DNA of 36,426 nt from Synergistaceae bacterium (GCA_031289775.1 JAITOY010000070.1:1-36426); one strand, 5' to 3'; shown: positions 16,678 through 25,492, numbered from the stretch's first letter. The notes: generated from the sequence alone by a model not told the origin. Made by a program: numbers and translations.

Positions 16678-17622
16678 TCAATAAATACCGGCGCTGCCGC
16701 GCCGCCCGCGAAGGGGCATCGATACGGAATCCCCCAGTTGTATCGGGCCGCTCCCGGACTCTTTGATAATCTCGACTATCGCGTCCTGATCCTTTACGAA
16801 GAGAACCTTCACTCGCCCTACGACCTGCGGGAAGTGCATCTCCGGCGTCTCCGGGGCGATGGTCCTCACCGACGACGAACGGGTGACGACGAGCAAGTCC
16901 CCAACCCTGACGCTGTCGGCGCGACCTATATTGATATGGTAAAGATTGTCCTGTTTCTTCGACGAAACTGTGAGCGACGCGTCCACCCTCTCGGCCTTCG
17001 CCACTATCTGGCCTACGACATGATACCCGTTATAGCCGTCCAAAACCTCGTTGAGCGCCACGTCGAGCGCATGGCGGATCGCCGGCCAGTACGGGCTCTT
17101 CTCAAATTTGTCCCAATAAATCGGATCAGTCTCCAGCACGTCGTTGTAGAGCACGTACTGGCGATCGGCCTTCTCCCTCACGATGGAGTCATACAGAAGC
17201 TCGCGCGTCGAGCCGTTGTAGACGTAAGTATGAAGCACGACGTCCCAGTATATTTTTGAGCCGATGACGTCCTTTTTTGTGTGTGCGAACTCCTCGAGGT
17301 TTATCTTCACCACCATGTCCGACTCGGAGAATCCGGAGGTCGACCACACTTCAGGGATGTCGCTCACGAGACGCGTCGCGCTCACTCGCGGGATCTCCTT
17401 CATCTTCCTGAAAACGTAGTCGCTCATCTTCTCGGAGAGGACGTCCCCTGGATAATACTTGCTGCCCCAGACGGCAAAACCGCTGTTGTTCTCTATAGGC
17501 GAGACCATCCTGAGCTGGAAGCGCTCGCCCGGTTCGACCGTGACCGCGCCAGACTCGCCAGATGTAAGGCAAAAGGCGAAAATCAGCGCGATTAAAATTT
17601 TAACGAGCTTTACGGCTCTCAT
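16678..17622 (-). CDS. Exported FlgT-like (flagellar assembly protein T family) protein
   Basis: 314 residues with a signal peptide (about 1-26). The middle region (about 40-200; MVSPIENNSGFAVWGSKYYPGD, then paired helices and strands) looks like the TolB-N/CsgG-like fold used by FlgT. Residues about 205-305 carry the FlgT C-terminal pattern: VVGQIVAKA, HINIGRADSVRVGDLLVV, VVGRVKVLFVKDQDAIVEI, IQLGDSVSMPL. In Vibrio FlgT forms the H ring around the flagellar basal body in the outer membrane; whether this homologue does the same is inference. ATG 17622 has GGGGGAA upstream. A perfect GCCGATAT sigma-28-type -10 lies about 35 bases upstream, which supports a flagellar link. Confidence 0.72.
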   Translation of the reverse strand: MRAVKLVKILIALIFAFCLTSGESGAVTVEPGERFQLRMVSPIENNSGFAVWGSKYYPGDVLSEKMSDYVFRKMKEIPRVSATRLVSDIPEVWSTSGFSESDMVVKINLEEFAHTKKDVIGSKIYWDVVLHTYVYNGSTRELLYDSIVREKADRQYVLYNDVLETDPIYWDKFEKSPYWPAIRHALDVALNEVLDGYNGYHVVGQIVAKAERVDASLTVSSKKQDNLYHINIGRADSVRVGDLLVVTRSSSVRTIAPETPEMHFPQVVGRVKVLFVKDQDAIVEIIKESGSGPIQLGDSVSMPLRGRRGSAGIY

Positions 17623-17656
17623 AAGACATTCCCCCGATCACAAATTTCTACAGATA

Positions 17657-17664
17657 ATATCGGC
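17657..17664 (-). promoter_or_regulatory. Sigma-28-type -10 box (GCCGATAT) before the FlgT-like gene
   Basis: The minus strand reads GCCGATAT, identical to the SigD -10 consensus, 35 bases before the ATG at 17622 and within the 54-base gap after cobQ. No TAAA-like -35 is seen at the usual 15-16 base distance, so this is only a candidate. Confidence 0.35.
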
Positions 17665-17676
17665 GTTTCCAAACCG

Positions 17677-19200
17677 TTACTGGAGACCGGCGATTTGCGA
17701 GAGCCGGTCTATGTCGACGCCTCTCTCCATAAGGGCCGCGAACTCGTCGAGCGTCCTGTCCACCGCGCTTTCGTAGTCCAGCTTTGCGACGCCAAGCCCC
17801 GACCCGCCCCTGAAGATGGAGAGGAACTTCGACCTGTACGAGTCGTTCGTAAAAAGACCGTGAATATAACAGCCGGCCACGAGGTCGTCGTCCCTCAGCG
17901 CCCCCTCCGGAACCCCGTCGAGGACAATCATGGGACGCGCCGTCCCCGGGCCGTCCGTTAAACCCATGTGGATCTCGTAGCCTGAAATGTCTTGCCCGTC
18001 CGGGGTGACGGCGGCAAATCGCCGCAGAGTCTTGTCGCCGGCCATGGACGTAACGACGTCCAGAAAACCTAACCCTTCTACGGACGCCGGCGCTGGGTTC
18101 TCCGTCGCGAGCGGGTCGTCTATCCGCTTGCCCAGAATCTGGTAGCCGCCGCAGATGCCGATAACCCTGCCGCCCCTGTGGATGTGCGCCGCCATGTCGA
18201 TGTCCCACCCCTGACGGCGAATATATTCGAGATCCGCTATTGTCGACTTCGTGCCTGGGATTATTATCAAGTCCCCGTCCCCCGGCACAGGCGCGCCCGG
18301 CCTCACAAAAACGAGATCCACGTCGCGCTCTGAGGCGAGCGGGTCGAAATCGTCGAAGTTCGATATTCGGGAGAGGCCGAGGACGTAGATTTTTATCCTT
18401 TTTGTCCTCCTTATCCTCCCGCCGCTTTCGCGTTTTTTTTCGAGCGCGAGAGAGTCCTCGGCGGGAAGGAGCGACGCGCCCGCGAACCAGTCGACGGCCC
18501 CAAGACAGGGAAGCCCTGTGTGAGACCTGATGATCTCCTCAGCCGGTTTGAAGACGGAGTAATCCCCCCTGAACTTGTTGATTATGTAACCCTTGAGAAA
18601 CGGCCTCTCATCCTCGGGCAGCAGCATGTACGAGCCGACGATGGACGCGATAGCCCCGCCCCTGTCGATGTCGGCCACCAGCACGACCGGCACGCCCGCC
18701 TCTACGGCGAAGCCCATGTTCGAGATGTCTCCGTCACGCAGGTTGACCTCGGATATGCTTCCCGCCCCTTCGACGACCACGACGTCAGCGGTGTCGCACA
18801 GACGGCCAAAGCTCTCCATAACGCGCGGAAGGAGCGTCTTCCTGTACGTGACATACTCCGAAGCTTTCACCGTCCGCGCCACTTTGCCCTGGACGACCAC
18901 CTGGCTGCCGGTGTCGCTCTCCGGCTTCAGCAGCACGGGGTTCATGTCCGCGACAGGTTCGACGCGGCAAGCGCGGGCCTGCATAGCCTGAGCCCGCCCT
19001 ATCTCGCCGCCGTCCGCCGTGATCGCCGCATTGTTCGACATGTTCTGCGGCTTGAAAGGCAGGACGTTTTTACCTCTGTTGGAGAAAATCCTGCAAAGCC
19101 CGGCGACAATAATCGACTTCCCAACGTCGGATCCAGTCCCCTGAAACATAATAGAGGGCGCCCGTCCGCCGCTTTTTTCACCGTTTTTACCGCCAGTCAA
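17677..19200 (-). CDS. cobQ: Cobyric acid synthase (adenosylcobyrinate amidotransferase)
   Basis: Amidates four side chains (b, d, e, g) of adenosylcobyrinic acid a,c-diamide using glutamine and ATP, in the cytoplasm. The 507-residue protein has the dethiobiotin-synthetase-like ATPase domain with GTGSDVGKS (21-29) and FKPQNMSNN (49-57), and the class I glutamine amidotransferase domain with nucleophile Cys350 in GICGGYQILG, IIIPGTKST before it, and conserved His in GYEIHMG (411) and CYIHGLF (446). The start is TTG 19200 with GGGAG about nine bases upstream. No other cobalamin gene is in the window. It lies 43 bases after luxC on the same strand and may share its transcript. Confidence 0.95.
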   Translation of the reverse strand: MTGGKNGEKSGGRAPSIMFQGTGSDVGKSIIVAGLCRIFSNRGKNVLPFKPQNMSNNAAITADGGEIGRAQAMQARACRVEPVADMNPVLLKPESDTGSQVVVQGKVARTVKASEYVTYRKTLLPRVMESFGRLCDTADVVVVEGAGSISEVNLRDGDISNMGFAVEAGVPVVLVADIDRGGAIASIVGSYMLLPEDERPFLKGYIINKFRGDYSVFKPAEEIIRSHTGLPCLGAVDWFAGASLLPAEDSLALEKKRESGGRIRRTKRIKIYVLGLSRISNFDDFDPLASERDVDLVFVRPGAPVPGDGDLIIIPGTKSTIADLEYIRRQGWDIDMAAHIHRGGRVIGICGGYQILGKRIDDPLATENPAPASVEGLGFLDVVTSMAGDKTLRRFAAVTPDGQDISGYEIHMGLTDGPGTARPMIVLDGVPEGALRDDDLVAGCYIHGLFTNDSYRSKFLSIFRGGSGLGVAKLDYESAVDRTLDEFAALMERGVDIDRLSQIAGLQ

Positions 19201-19243
19201 AGGAACACTCCCTTTTATTTTCGGCTCGCCCGATATGCATGGC

Positions 19244-20431
19244 CTATCCCGCGCTGACGATACGCGACAGCGTCCGGATCAAGTCGTATCCGTCCCAGAT
19301 TACCCCTATGTCGAGGGCGTTTCCTACCGGAACGACCCTGTCTATCCCAAAAAGCCCGTCCGTCACGAACGAGACGAGTCCCGCCGGGTCGAACCCGAAG
19401 TACGTGAGCGTCTGCCACCTGCTCGTGACGTACTTCGCCGCATCCCGAAGCGACGTCGCGTCGTACTCGAAAAAAAGACCAAACAGACCGCGCAGACTCT
19501 CGGCGGCGTCCAACCTGTCGAGCTCCGCCCTGTAGATCAGATTGCCGTGCCTCGTCACGCGTTTTATCCCATAATCCCCCGCCAGATAGCCGCACAAAAG
19601 AGCGTATTTGCCTGTTGCGTGAGCCGGCTCGAGGTCGTACTTTGCGGCGGCTCGCTCCACCGCGGGCCAGAATATGTCCTTAGCGGCGCGGATATTTTTC
19701 CCCAGCCACATTATCAAATTCGGGGACGAGCACGCGTTCTGGTCGACGAGATACGTGTCGTTGTAGAACGCGGCGGCCAGCCTTTCGAGCCCGGCATTGT
19801 CCAGCCCGAGCACAGCCTCCGCAAGCAGGGCGCAGCACGAAAATCTGTCGGCGAATGTAACTTCCACGCTCCGAGGCGGAATTGGTATTTTTCGGATCGC
19901 GGTGACGGCCTCGTCGCCGCCCCATATTATTCTGGCGTCGCAAAAGCCGGAAAAATACGCCGTTATCTCGTCGTTCCGCCCATATCTCACCAGGGCGACG
20001 CGACGTTTTACCTCCTCGTATTCAGGGCGTTCGAGAAGGGCGCGAATCGCGCGGCATACGACATCGACCTGCGGCCAGTCTCTTGTCGGAACGCGAACGA
20101 CGTTCGAGTTGCCCGAGAGCAAACCGAAAACGAGCGAAAAAGCGAAGTTTATGGGAATGTTCGAAGGCGTGATATGAAACGCAAGACCGCGCCCAAGGCG
20201 ATTCGCGGTCTCCCCAAAGTCATTTTTCAGCCTCGAGGCGTTCGCCCTCCTGCAAAAAAAAGCGAACGTGACGACGTCCGGGAAGGCTCTGTTCGCCCTG
20301 TCGCGCAGCAGCGCGTCCGACAGGCCGCCCAAAAACTCGAGCGCGGCATCCGAGTAAGGTCGGAGCGGCCGAACCTCCGGAAGGCCATCCCCGACGAGCC
20401 AGTCTAGTTTATCCGGCGCGCCGATATTCAT
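19244..20431 (-). CDS. Acyl-CoA/acyl-protein reductase, LuxC family
   Basis: LuxC-type enzymes are NAD(P)H-dependent aldehyde-dehydrogenase relatives that reduce an activated fatty acyl group, passed through a catalytic cysteine, to the aldehyde. The 395-residue protein shows HITPSNIPINFAFSLVFGLL (86-105), typical of LuxC nucleotide binding, and the probable nucleophile Cys234 in DQNACSSPN. I chose ATG 20431, which lies inside the luxE 3' end (23-base overlap); a 15-codon upstream extension is possible. The ribosome site is weak, suggesting coupling to the LuxE gene. There is no luciferase gene, so bioluminescence is not implied. Confidence 0.88.
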   Translation of the reverse strand: MNIGAPDKLDWLVGDGLPEVRPLRPYSDAALEFLGGLSDALLRDRANRAFPDVVTFAFFCRRANASRLKNDFGETANRLGRGLAFHITPSNIPINFAFSLVFGLLSGNSNVVRVPTRDWPQVDVVCRAIRALLERPEYEEVKRRVALVRYGRNDEITAYFSGFCDARIIWGGDEAVTAIRKIPIPPRSVEVTFADRFSCCALLAEAVLGLDNAGLERLAAAFYNDTYLVDQNACSSPNLIMWLGKNIRAAKDIFWPAVERAAAKYDLEPAHATGKYALLCGYLAGDYGIKRVTRHGNLIYRAELDRLDAAESLRGLFGLFFEYDATSLRDAAKYVTSRWQTLTYFGFDPAGLVSFVTDGLFGIDRVVPVGNALDIGVIWDGYDLIRTLSRIVSAG

Positions 20432-21500
20432 AGGTATCGCTGCATCCCCTGACCTCAGCGCCCCTGACCCTGCCATGGAGCCTGAAATATTTGCCCAGCC
20501 TGCCGCAGGGGCAGTCGTCCTCGCCCAATATCTCCCCCTCGTCCTCCGTGAGCAGCACGTGGCCCGGGTAGCTGGTCGGCAGAAGGGAGAGCAGCTCGAC
20601 GATACCCCGCTCCCCGGATGGCGCGGCGGAAAAGTCCCTGTGCCGCCTTATTATGACGTCGGAATATACCGAGCAGTGCATGTTGCCGTGCTCGCACTCG
20701 ACAAAGACCGAGCCGAGCTGTTCGGCCATGCCGTAGTAGTTGTGAACGCGAACGTCGCCGATGGTCTCCCTCACGGCGCCGTTAAAAGCTCCTCGGTCCA
20801 CCGCCTCGTCCTTCAGCTTCTTCCAGCCCCCGATGTGGAATAAAACTCCGTCGCGGATGCCGAGGGAACGGCCCGTCTCCGCCAGCTCGCGCACGACGTG
20901 CCGCCATATCATGTACGTATACCCGAAGAGCAGTATCCTCTCGGAGCGGTGTTTTTCAACGAAGGCGCGCGCGGCGTCCACGTCGGGCCTCATGTTCTCG
21001 TCGAGCGCGAAAAAAACGTCGCGTCCGAACGTCGAAAATCCAACGATGCCGGCGCCTCTCGCGGAGAACATCGAGCGATCCGTGCTGACCAGCGCGGTGT
21101 CGAGCATTATGAGCGGAAGGCGTTTGTTCCCGATGAAAGACGATATGATGGAGGCGAGAGCCCGAGTCTGCGCGCGAACGTTCTCCCTGTCCAGAAATAT
21201 CTTCGATACGGCCTGGCCGGATGTGCCGGACGACGTCATAGTCTTGAGGATCTCACTTCCGGGCACGCTCGACAGCTCGTTTGTTTTGAAAACCCCGACG
21301 GGCAGCATAAATTGCGCCTCGGCGCTCCGGGTCGGGCGCGGGTCGCAGCCAAACGCGTCGAGGATTTTTCGGTACCCGGCGCAGCGCGCGTAGTGGCTCG
21401 AGGTGAGTTCGCTCAATACGCGCGCGTAAAGCTCCGCCTTTTCGCCGCGCCCAGTGCCATACGGATCTAGCTTCGCTATTTCGTCGAATGAATAAGCCAT
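20409..21500 (-). CDS. Acyl-protein synthetase, LuxE family
   Basis: LuxE-family proteins activate a carboxylic acid as acyl-adenylate with ATP and pass it through an internal residue to LuxC. The 363-residue protein has the adenylation loop TSSGTSGQAVSK (89-100), FGYTYMIW, HIGGWKKL and NYYGMAEQLGS (an A5-like block), and a C-terminal DDCPCGRLGKYFRLHGR segment. All are typical of the LuxE/PaaK-like adenylation group. The start ATG 21500 has GGGGGC upstream and follows a 91-base gap that carries a weak TATACT -10-like element but no gene. Its tight overlap with luxC supports a two-component acyl reductase. The substrate may be a short or ACP-derived acyl chain (inference). Confidence 0.88.
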   Translation of the reverse strand: MAYSFDEIAKLDPYGTGRGEKAELYARVLSELTSSHYARCAGYRKILDAFGCDPRPTRSAEAQFMLPVGVFKTNELSSVPGSEILKTMTSSGTSGQAVSKIFLDRENVRAQTRALASIISSFIGNKRLPLIMLDTALVSTDRSMFSARGAGIVGFSTFGRDVFFALDENMRPDVDAARAFVEKHRSERILLFGYTYMIWRHVVRELAETGRSLGIRDGVLFHIGGWKKLKDEAVDRGAFNGAVRETIGDVRVHNYYGMAEQLGSVFVECEHGNMHCSVYSDVIIRRHRDFSAAPSGERGIVELLSLLPTSYPGHVLLTEDEGEILGEDDCPCGRLGKYFRLHGRVRGAEVRGCSDTYEYRRAG

Positions 21501-21591
21501 GTCGTCGCCCCCGTCTTCAGAAAGTATATAACCTTCAGCCTGAGAAAACTATCGCTGCCCTTCAGGCCTCCAACAATGAACCGGCTCTTCC

Positions 21592-22308
21592 CTATCGCAT
21601 TTCCTTCAGAAAAACGTCCGTCGGGTTGGAAAAAAACGCGCCCAAAACGGAGTAGATGTTCATGACCGGTGCGTTCAGCGTCGATATTCGTCCGTCAAGG
21701 GCGGCAAACCCTCTCTCCTTGAACTCCCTAGCCGCGTTGGCGTACAGCGAGAGCGCCGCGCCAGAGGAGCGGAAACGCTCGTCGACGGCCGCTAAGTGGA
21801 CAAAGGCCCGCCGCTCCTCCAGTTTCTCCGGCGCCAGGAACCCGAGAAGCTCTCCCCTGTGCTCGCAGACGTAATATTCCTCGAGTTCATCGACCCACTT
21901 CGATATCACGAAATACGCGGATTTTTTGTCGTGTTTGTCTGGCGCGTCTGGAATGAGGTTCAGATGAAACCTCCTGTCGCGCGGGAAGCTCCGAAGCGCC
22001 ACCGCCAGAACCTCCTCCCTGCGCTCGGACGTGAGGCGCGGTTTGAGGCGAATCAGCGGGCCAAAGTCGATCCGCGATCGCAGCAGGTTTATCGAGACGT
22101 CTATCTGCCTGTCGACAAACTGAAAACCAAGCCTCTGCATCTCCAGCATGTTTTCGATGCCGCCCGGCAAACTCGGCAGAGTCGCCTTCACGTGCGTGAT
22201 TTCCGCGTCGTCCAGAATCACGAACCCGTCCATGTCGTCGATAGCGTCGCACTCGACGTCGAGCAGCCGTATCTCCCCGTAATCCACAAATAACTCTCTA
22301 AGCGCCAT
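21592..22308 (-). CDS. GNAT N-acyltransferase, WecD/RffC-like
   Basis: 238 residues from ATG 22308, which overlaps the ligase gene by 11 bases. The N-terminal half (FVDRQIDVSINLL) and the C-terminal GNAT core (EYYVCEHRGELLGFLAP, FVHLAAVDERFRSSGAALSLYANAAREFKERG, PVMNIYSVLGAFF) resemble dTDP-fucosamine/4-amino-sugar acetyltransferases of the WecD type; the acyl-CoA binding loop is the RFRSSGA block. It could N-acylate a nucleotide-linked amino sugar, with acetyl-CoA or with an acyl chain made by the neighbouring carrier-protein enzymes. The choice of donor is inference. Confidence 0.8.
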   Translation of the reverse strand: MALRELFVDYGEIRLLDVECDAIDDMDGFVILDDAEITHVKATLPSLPGGIENMLEMQRLGFQFVDRQIDVSINLLRSRIDFGPLIRLKPRLTSERREEVLAVALRSFPRDRRFHLNLIPDAPDKHDKKSAYFVISKWVDELEEYYVCEHRGELLGFLAPEKLEERRAFVHLAAVDERFRSSGAALSLYANAAREFKERGFAALDGRISTLNAPVMNIYSVLGAFFSNPTDVFLKEMR

Positions 22309-23704
22309 GTTCGCCCAGCTCCCCAAAGAGCGCCTTGCCTGATTCGCTCCTGGGTATTCGTTCGACCTCGACTACTTTGACGCAGGACGGGTGCAGGCCT
22401 GTTCTCCCCGATATGAACGCCGGAACGTCGAAGGGAGGCCCCCCGGCGACATAGACAATCAAGTTGTCGTCGGCGCCTGAGGAGGCACAGTCGCAGCCCT
22501 CGCGCCTCAGCATCGCGTCTATCTCGTCCAGGTTCACCCTGTTTCCGAACATCTTCAGGAAACGTTTCTTGCGGCCGGCTATATAATAAAACCCATCCTC
22601 GTCGAAATAAGCGAGATCCCCGGTTTCGAGCACGCCGCCCAGTTCGTCCCCCAAACACAGGTCGAATCTGTTTTCGGCGTAGCCCATAGAGACGTTTTCG
22701 CCCCTGTAGACGAGCTCTCCCACGAGACGAGGTTCCGTTATCTCCTCCCCGCCGACGCCATGTAAAAAAAAGCTGCCTCCCGGGATCGCAACGCCGACGC
22801 TGCCGGCCTTGGCTCGCGCGTACTCGGGCGCGAGCCAGCTCATCCGGGCCGTCGCCTCCGTCTGGCCGTACATAACGATAAAACCAATCCCCATGCCCTC
22901 GCAGATGTCCGCAAACTCGGCGGCGAGCTCCGGCGACAGCCTCCCGCCCGCCTGTGTGACGCAGCGTAGCGACGGCAGATCCATCCTTCCGAACCGCAGT
23001 TTTTTCAGCATCTCGTAAGTGTAAGGCACCCCGCCGAACGTCGTGGCGCGGCTGTTTTTCAGTGTGCTCCAGAACTCTCTGTCCATGAGCGTCCTGTCTG
23101 TCACGACGATAGACGCTCCGGCGTATAAATGCGTGTTGATTATGGAAAGCCCATACGTGTAGCTCATGGGAAGCGTAGTTATCGCCCTGTCCTCAGGCGT
23201 AATGCCAAGATATTCGATTATCGACTCCGTGTTGCTTATGAGGTTCCCGCGCGACAGACGGACGAGCTTCGGGCTGCCAGTGCTGCCGGACGTCGAAAGG
23301 AGAAGCGCGAGGTTCGGGTTGACGGCGTAGTCTATCTCAAATCCTGTCGGGAGAAGCGAGTAAGGCCCAAGCTCGCAAAGCGCCCCATCAAGTTTTTCAT
23401 CGGTCTTGCGGAAGACAAACGCCGGCCTGTAGGCCTCTTTGAGGCCATCGAGAAACAGCTCGTTCGTCGAGCGGCCCGCAAGTATCGGGACAGCGCCGCG
23501 CCGCGTAAAACCGACGTAGGCGGCTATGGACTCGACGTCGTTGGCGCATATGAGCAGGACGACGTCGCCTTGCGAGGCGAATGAGGCTATAAGGTCGGCC
23601 ATTTTGTACAGCTCGGCGAATGTGATCTCATTGCCTTCGCTGACGAGGGCCGTTTTATTCGCGGTGTCGCGCCTGATGTCGCGAAAGATGCTATCCAATC
23701 CCAA
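22298..23704 (-). CDS. AMP-forming acyl/amino-acid ligase (ANL superfamily)
   Basis: 468 residues; activates a carboxylic acid with ATP and loads it on CoA or a carrier protein. ANL motifs seen: A3 STSGSTGSPK (137-146), A5 YGQTEA (279-284), A7 TGD (361-363), A8 GRKKRFLKMFGNRVN (377-391) and the A10 catalytic Lys457 in ESGKALF. The C-terminal subdomain is short but complete. The start is TTG 23704, with a second TTG two codons on; neither has a strong ribosome site. It is 6 bases after the ThDP-enzyme stop, so coupling is likely. Its size and context (several ACPs) suggest a free-standing loading ligase for one of the 'WDS' carrier proteins, analogous to Cj1307 of the C. jejuni glycosylation locus (parallel from memory). 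Confidence 0.85.
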   Translation of the reverse strand: MGLDSIFRDIRRDTANKTALVSEGNEITFAELYKMADLIASFASQGDVVLLICANDVESIAAYVGFTRRGAVPILAGRSTNELFLDGLKEAYRPAFVFRKTDEKLDGALCELGPYSLLPTGFEIDYAVNPNLALLLSTSGSTGSPKLVRLSRGNLISNTESIIEYLGITPEDRAITTLPMSYTYGLSIINTHLYAGASIVVTDRTLMDREFWSTLKNSRATTFGGVPYTYEMLKKLRFGRMDLPSLRCVTQAGGRLSPELAAEFADICEGMGIGFIVMYGQTEATARMSWLAPEYARAKAGSVGVAIPGGSFFLHGVGGEEITEPRLVGELVYRGENVSMGYAENRFDLCLGDELGGVLETGDLAYFDEDGFYYIAGRKKRFLKMFGNRVNLDEIDAMLRREGCDCASSGADDNLIVYVAGGPPFDVPAFISGRTGLHPSCVKVVEVERIPRSESGKALFGELGEHGA

Positions 23705-23710
23705 ACACCG

Positions 23711-25492
23711 TCAAACTGGCTTTATTATCATTTCTTTCAGGAAGATCTCCCGATCCAGAAAAGGAGACAAATCCTCGAGCGGTCTCATTCCCATCCGGCC
23801 TTCGGGGCTCCTTCCCATAGCGACGAGAAAATTTTTCTGCACGCGAGCGCACATGACCTCGCACAGCACCGGGCCGTCAAAGCTAAAGACGGCGCCCAAT
23901 TTTTCGTCAAGCTCGCCCGCGTCGTTTATCCTGACGTACTTCAGGTCAAAACCGGCCGCGATCCTTTCAAATGACGGCAGGCCAAGGCCGTTTGTGCCGT
24001 CCGTGCCGAGGGTTCTCCCTCTGTACGCCTCTTTTTGCATCGCCCTGATGCTCGCGTAACCGCCGTTGTTTATCACGAAAATTTTTATGGGCAGTTTCCG
24101 GAACGAGATTGTCGCCAGTTCCTGAATATTCATCATGACAGAGCCGTCCCCAGTCACACACCCCACTTCCCCCATACCGCTCGCGTAACAAGCGCCTATG
24201 GCGCCCGGGAGTGAAAAACCCATCTCCGCCTGCGCCCCGGAGGTTATGGAGCGCTTTCCGCCTGAGATTACCACGCTGGCCGGCGTCGTAAAACAGACGT
24301 TGCCGGCGTCGCTGACGAAAACGGCGTTATCCTTCGCGGCCATCGACATTTTTTCGTTAAAAAGGTAAAGATCTATCGCGTCGGCGTTTCTCTCCTCCTC
24401 TGTGAGAAAGGGAAATATTTTCTTCCAATGCGCGCATTTTTCGATCCAGTCCCTTTTGGCCTCCGGCGGGACAAGGGTATTTATCTCGCCCAGAAATGTT
24501 TTCAGGTCGGCCTGGATCAGCCGATCGATCCGCACTGTGTTTTTTGAATGTTCCTCACCGTCGATATCCACCGCCACGACCCTGGCCTCCCTGGCGAAGT
24601 TTCCGTAGTCGGCGCCGGTGACGTTGACGCTCAGCCGGCACCCGAGCACGATCAACAGGTCGGAGTTGGCGACGGCGAAATTTCCGGCCCTCGACCCGCT
24701 CTGGGAGCCAACGACACCTGTAAACAACCCGCCCTCGGTGTCAAGAATGTCGACTGCCATTTTTGTCGTCGCGACCGGCAGCCCGAAATCACGCGCGAAC
24801 TTTTGGAACTCCAGTACGGAGTGGGATGACCTGACGCCGTTGCCGGCCAGGATAATGGGCCTTTGCGCCCGCTTTATATCCAAAGCGAGCTCGCGCGCGC
24901 TTTCGCGTATAGAGACGACGTCGGCCTCGGGAGGCTCTGGGTGGAACCGCTCCAGAGACTCGGCGTCGACCGGCGCGCTCTGCACGTCGAGCGGTATGTC
25001 GAGCCAAACTGGCCCCGGCCTGCCAGTTTTCGCGTAAAACAGGGCCCTGTCGAAGTGGAGAGCTATTTCCCGCGCGTCCTTCACAGTGACGGCATATTTT
25101 GTAATACTTCGTACTATCGAAATAATGTCGGCCTCCTGCTTGCCAACCTGACGCAGCCTGACGTCGAAACAGTCTATAATATGTTTCGTGTCGCTCTGCC
25201 CGGAGACAAATAAACAGGGAACGCTGTCCTGATAGGCATGCAGAAGCCCTGTAACCGCGTTTGTCCCGCCGCAGCCCGTCGTGACGAAACAAGCCCCAAA
25301 ATCGCAGTTGTATTTGGCATAAGCGACCGCAGCCATCGCCGCGGACTGCTCGTGATGGACGGATACGCCGTTTATATTTTCATCTCTGGCCAACGCGTCG
25401 ACAAGATGGGTGTTGCCGTAGCCTGGCACAAAAAACACGTCCCGAACGCCCGTCTCGGCGAGGCGCGAAACCACGTAGTCGGATAATCTCAT
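23711..25492 (-). CDS. Thiamine-diphosphate-dependent enzyme, acetolactate-synthase-like
   Basis: 593 residues with the three-domain layout of acetohydroxyacid synthase-like enzymes: N-terminal Pyr domain with the catalytic Glu48 in VSVHHEQSAAMAA, a central domain (about 200-340) and the C-terminal PP domain with the ThDP/Mg motif GDGSVMMN...NN (448-477). EMGFSLPGAIGA matches the family. The most C-terminal 60 residues are unlike ordinary IlvB. No IlvN regulatory subunit is adjacent. The context favours a carboligase or decarboxylase for a special metabolite. One known precedent is YerE, a ThDP enzyme that adds a two-carbon branch from pyruvate to a ketosugar. The true reaction is unknown. 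Confidence 0.85.
   Translation of the reverse strand: MRLSDYVVSRLAETGVRDVFFVPGYGNTHLVDALARDENINGVSVHHEQSAAMAAVAYAKYNCDFGACFVTTGCGGTNAVTGLLHAYQDSVPCLFVSGQSDTKHIIDCFDVRLRQVGKQEADIISIVRSITKYAVTVKDAREIALHFDRALFYAKTGRPGPVWLDIPLDVQSAPVDAESLERFHPEPPEADVVSIRESARELALDIKRAQRPIILAGNGVRSSHSVLEFQKFARDFGLPVATTKMAVDILDTEGGLFTGVVGSQSGSRAGNFAVANSDLLIVLGCRLSVNVTGADYGNFAREARVVAVDIDGEEHSKNTVRIDRLIQADLKTFLGEINTLVPPEAKRDWIEKCAHWKKIFPFLTEEERNADAIDLYLFNEKMSMAAKDNAVFVSDAGNVCFTTPASVVISGGKRSITSGAQAEMGFSLPGAIGACYASGMGEVGCVTGDGSVMMNIQELATISFRKLPIKIFVINNGGYASIRAMQKEAYRGRTLGTDGTNGLGLPSFERIAAGFDLKYVRINDAGELDEKLGAVFSFDGPVLCEVMCARVQKNFLVAMGRSPEGRMGMRPLEDLSPFLDREIFLKEMIIKPV

Noticed and set aside
19235..20407. Plus-strand open frame of 390 codons opposite luxC
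   Set aside because: Antisense shadow; luxC shows the catalytic Cys and family blocks.
19244..21500. Bioluminescence (lux) locus
   Set aside because: LuxC and LuxE homologues occur without luxA, luxB or luxD; such pairs are found in non-luminous bacteria.
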